From Pseudomonadota bacterium (GTDB lineage: Bacteria > Pseudomonadota > Alphaproteobacteria > Rhizobiales > Xanthobacteraceae), in assembly GCA_021779635.1 (NCBI GenBank), contig JAJYAH010000062.1, positions 1-16,109 of the forward strand: 16,109 nucleotides of DNA. Direction: 5' to 3'. Shown here piece after piece: positions 14,631-16,109 of the stretch (position 1 is its first letter; every line of letters starts with the position of its first letter). Made by a program: the position numbers and the translations under genes. Below the pieces are notes generated by a model. The model saw only the letters and a program-made list of their open reading frames with translations, made no database searches and had not been told where the DNA came from.

Positions 14631-15567
14631 GCTGAAAGGCAAAACGGTCTTCGTTGCCGGGCATCGCGGGATGGTCGGCTCGGCGCTGGTGCGCCGGCTC
14701 GCGCGGGAAGATGTCGAACTGCAGACCGCCACGCGGAATGAGGTCGATTTGCGCGACCAGGCCGCCGTGTTCGACTGGTTCGCGCGGCACAAACCGCAGG
14801 CGGTGTTTCTGGCCGCGGCCAAGGTCGGCGGCATCGTCGCCAACGACACGCTGCGCGGCGAATTCCTCTACGACAACCTCGCCATATCAGCCAATGTGAT
14901 CCACGCCGCCCATGTCAATGGCGCCGAGAAGCTGATGTTTCTCGGCTCCTCCTGCATCTATCCCAAGCTCGCGCCGCAACCCTTGCACGAGGATTCGGTG
15001 CTGACGGGGCCGCTGGAGCCGACCAATGAACCCTATGCGATCGCCAAGATCGCCGGGATCAAGATGGCGGAAGCCTATCGCAGCCAGTATGGCTCCGATT
15101 TCATCAGCGTGATGCCGACCAATCTTTACGGCCCCGGCGACAATTACCACCCCGAATACAGCCACGTCGTCGCCGCACTGATCCGCCGCTTTCACGAAGC
15201 CAAGCTGTCGGGCGCAAAGAACGTTGTGGTGTGGGGTACCGGAACGCCCCGGCGGGAATTCCTTTATGTCGACGATCTTGCCGACGCCTGCGTCCACCTG
15301 ATGAAGGCCTATTCCAGTGATGAGCTGGTCAATATTGGTACCGGGGAGGATATCACCATTGCCGAGTTCGTGCGCGTGGTTACCGCAACCGTCGGATACA
15401 ATGGCGAGATCAGTTTCGATCGCTCGCGGCCTGACGGCACGCCGCGTAAACTGCTCGATGTCAGCCGGCTGGCCAGTCTGGGCTGGCGTGCACGGACCTC
15501 GCTCGTGGACGGTATTCAATCGGCTTATCGCGCCTATCTGCGCGAATCCAAGCAGGCGACAGAATAG
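14611..15567 (+). CDS. fcl: GDP-L-fucose synthase (GDP-4-keto-6-deoxy-mannose 3,5-epimerase/4-reductase)
   Basis: Completes GDP-L-fucose synthesis from the Gmd product by 3,5-epimerisation and NADPH-dependent 4-reduction. The protein has 318 residues, as expected. [20 protein letters not shown] (11-30) binds [21 protein letters not shown] is the family loop; [20 protein letters not shown] carries S113 and C115; [12 protein letters not shown] carries Y142 and K146; [18 protein letters not shown] carries H185. These five match E. coli S107, C109, Y136, K140 and H179 at a constant offset of 6, so the active site is complete. [17 protein letters not shown] and [17 protein letters not shown] complete the signature. 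It is coupled to gmd by the 20-base overlap. In this group of bacteria the product feeds O-antigen, exopolysaccharide or Nod-factor fucosylation; no nod genes are in the window. Confidence 0.97.
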   Translation: MARTPFELKGKTVFVAGHRGMVGSALVRRLAREDVELQTATRNEVDLRDQAAVFDWFARHKPQAVFLAAAKVGGIVANDTLRGEFLYDNLAISANVIHAAHVNGAEKLMFLGSSCIYPKLAPQPLHEDSVLTGPLEPTNEPYAIAKIAGIKMAEAYRSQYGSDFISVMPTNLYGPGDNYHPEYSHVVAALIRRFHEAKLSGAKNVVVWGTGTPRREFLYVDDLADACVHLMKAYSSDELVNIGTGEDITIAEFVRVVTATVGYNGEISFDRSRPDGTPRKLLDVSRLASLGWRARTSLVDGIQSAYRAYLRESKQATE

Positions 15568-15587
15568 TCCGTCTGGATGGTCTTTTA

Positions 15588-15703
15588 GTCATTGCGAGGA
15601 GCGAAGCGATGAAGCAATCCGACAGCTGCCCGGCTTCAGTTCTGGATTGTTTCATGCATGTGATGGGACGGACCTATGCGCTGACCCGTTGGCTCGTAAT
15701 GAC
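15588..15703. repeat. Dispersed palindromic intergenic element (REP-like)
   Basis: The left arm begins GTCATTGCGAGGAGCGAAGC (15588) and continues to GAAGCAATCC; the right arm has TGGATTGTTTC near 15643 and ends GGCTCGTAATGAC (15691-15703), which pairs with the left end (GTCATTGCGAG against GTCATTACGAG). The two ends form an imperfect long hairpin typical of the repeat scattered through Bradyrhizobium/Rhodopseudomonas genomes. The right arm is more degenerate. It begins 21 bases after fcl and could also act as its transcription end. Confidence 0.8.
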
Positions 15704-15807
15704 GGAGGCGCGGGGAGTGGAGCGCCGCCTACGTTGACCGCCAGAGGTGAGACGTGCGTTGGATTGCGGCAGATTGCACTGTTTTCTTGTTTCGATAGGC
15801 TGCTGCA

Positions 15808-15941
15808 GTGAACCAGCGTGCCGGGAAGTTCGATCTTATGCGGCTCGTAGCCGCCTCGTTGGTGTTTTGGTCGCATCAGTATTCGATCACAGGCTTCAAG
15901 GAACCCTCTGTGCCGGCGAAATACAAGACTGTGCGGCGCGA
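15808..15941 (+). pseudogene. Acyltransferase-3 (OafA/YrhL-like) N-terminus, truncated
   Basis: From GTG 15808 the reading KFDLMRLVAASLVFWSHQYS then ITGFKEPSVPAK matches the first membrane helix and following loop of acyltransferase-3 family proteins, which O-acetylate or O-acylate surface polysaccharides; the H in FWSHQY is the family's conserved first-helix histidine. After about 40 residues similarity stops and the frame enters a 24-bp tandem duplication and an unrelated tail ending at 16062. An intact member has 330-650 residues, so this is a dead 5' stub. Its place next to gmd-fcl fits a former decoration gene. Confidence 0.75.
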
Positions 15942-15989
15942 CATATGTGGAACGGGCCCCGCGGGCATATGTGGAACGGGCCCCGCGGG
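15942..15989. repeat. Perfect 24-bp tandem duplication
   Basis: Two identical 24-base units (15942-15965 and 15966-15989) each run from CATATGTGG to CCCCGCGGG. They contain GGGCCCCGCGGG-like GC blocks and keep the reading frame (8 codons each). They sit exactly where acyltransferase similarity ends, so they probably mark a rearrangement junction or slippage event. Confidence 0.85.
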
Positions 15990-16109
15990 CAAGAGCATTT
16001 TCAGACATTTCCTCCGGCGGGAACGGTGCGGTCATATGTCCGGCCTTTTTGGCACGGTCTAGGACCGCTGGCCTCGATGAAGTCCGCGAAGCGAGGGGCT
16101 GATCAATCA
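15990..16109. other. Unassigned right end of the window
   Basis: A minus-strand frame stays open from 15652 up towards the edge and includes MTAPFPPEEMSENALARGAR near 16035-15976. I do not recognise it, and it overlaps the acyltransferase stub and the palindromic element in antisense. It may be the edge of a mobile element whose body lies beyond the window. Confidence 0.3.

Noticed and set aside
13494..14849. A long open frame (about 450 codons) on the minus strand opposite gmd and fcl
   Set aside because: It is the antisense of two certain genes in GC-rich DNA; its translation has no family resemblance.
14887..15519. Minus-strand open frame opposite fcl
   Set aside because: Antisense shadow of a gene with complete catalytic residues.
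13545..15567. gmd-fcl as Nod-factor genes (noeL-nolK)
   Set aside because: Same enzymes, but there are no nod genes or nod-box seen here; general envelope fucose synthesis is the simpler reading.
15317..15811. Plus-strand frame reading HCEERSDEAIR across the palindromic element
   Set aside because: This peptide is the well-known false translation of the dispersed intergenic repeat, not a protein.

Overview
The window looks like accessory chromosome from an alphaproteobacterium of the Bradyrhizobium/Rhodopseudomonas/Nitrobacter type. The grounds are the gmd-fcl proteins, several insertion-sequence relics of kinds common in those genomes, and a dispersed palindromic element (about 15588-15703) whose arm reads GTCATTGCGAGGAGCGAAGC, a well-known intergenic repeat of that group. 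The family-level placement is inference. No rRNA, tRNA or CRISPR was found.

Layout. (1) 93-772: an intact type II toxin-antitoxin pair, a Phd/YefM-type antitoxin and a VapC PIN toxin. (2) 773-3300: an IS and toxin-antitoxin graveyard. On the minus strand a CopG/ParD-like antitoxin runs without a stop into a broken ParE-like toxin and then into the C-terminus of an IS5-family transposase. Next come a winged-helix gene tail, an IS5-family transposase C-terminus on the plus strand, and the N-terminal half of an IS630-family transposase on the minus strand. (3) 3517-8572: three plus-strand envelope-polysaccharide genes: a GT39/83-like membrane glycosyltransferase, a GT2 + GT4 two-domain glycosyltransferase, and a methyltransferase with a coiled-coil tail. 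Another IS5-family relic follows (about 8680-8850). (4) 12460-8864, minus strand: a decayed YbhN/AglD-like flippase-family gene, a methyltransferase-GT2 fusion, a second methyltransferase, then an NAD-dependent sugar epimerase. (5) 13545-15567: gmd and fcl, overlapping by 20 bases, which make GDP-L-fucose from GDP-mannose. (6) 15588-16109: the palindromic element and a truncated acyltransferase-3 gene broken at a perfect 24-bp tandem duplication.

Together, parts 3-6 read as a surface-polysaccharide locus (O-antigen, capsule or exopolysaccharide). gmd/fcl supply an activated deoxysugar, the epimerase another nucleotide sugar, the glycosyltransferases assemble or transfer, and the methyltransferases and a former acyltransferase decorate. 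gmd-fcl look like typical GC-rich resident sequence. The glycosyltransferase genes are visibly richer in A/T at third positions and sit between IS relics, so the locus seems partly acquired and partly eroding. No single gene is an unmistakably new system; the most interesting items are the multi-domain enzymes, the toxin/antitoxin/transposase hybrid frame, and the short repeats upstream of gmd.
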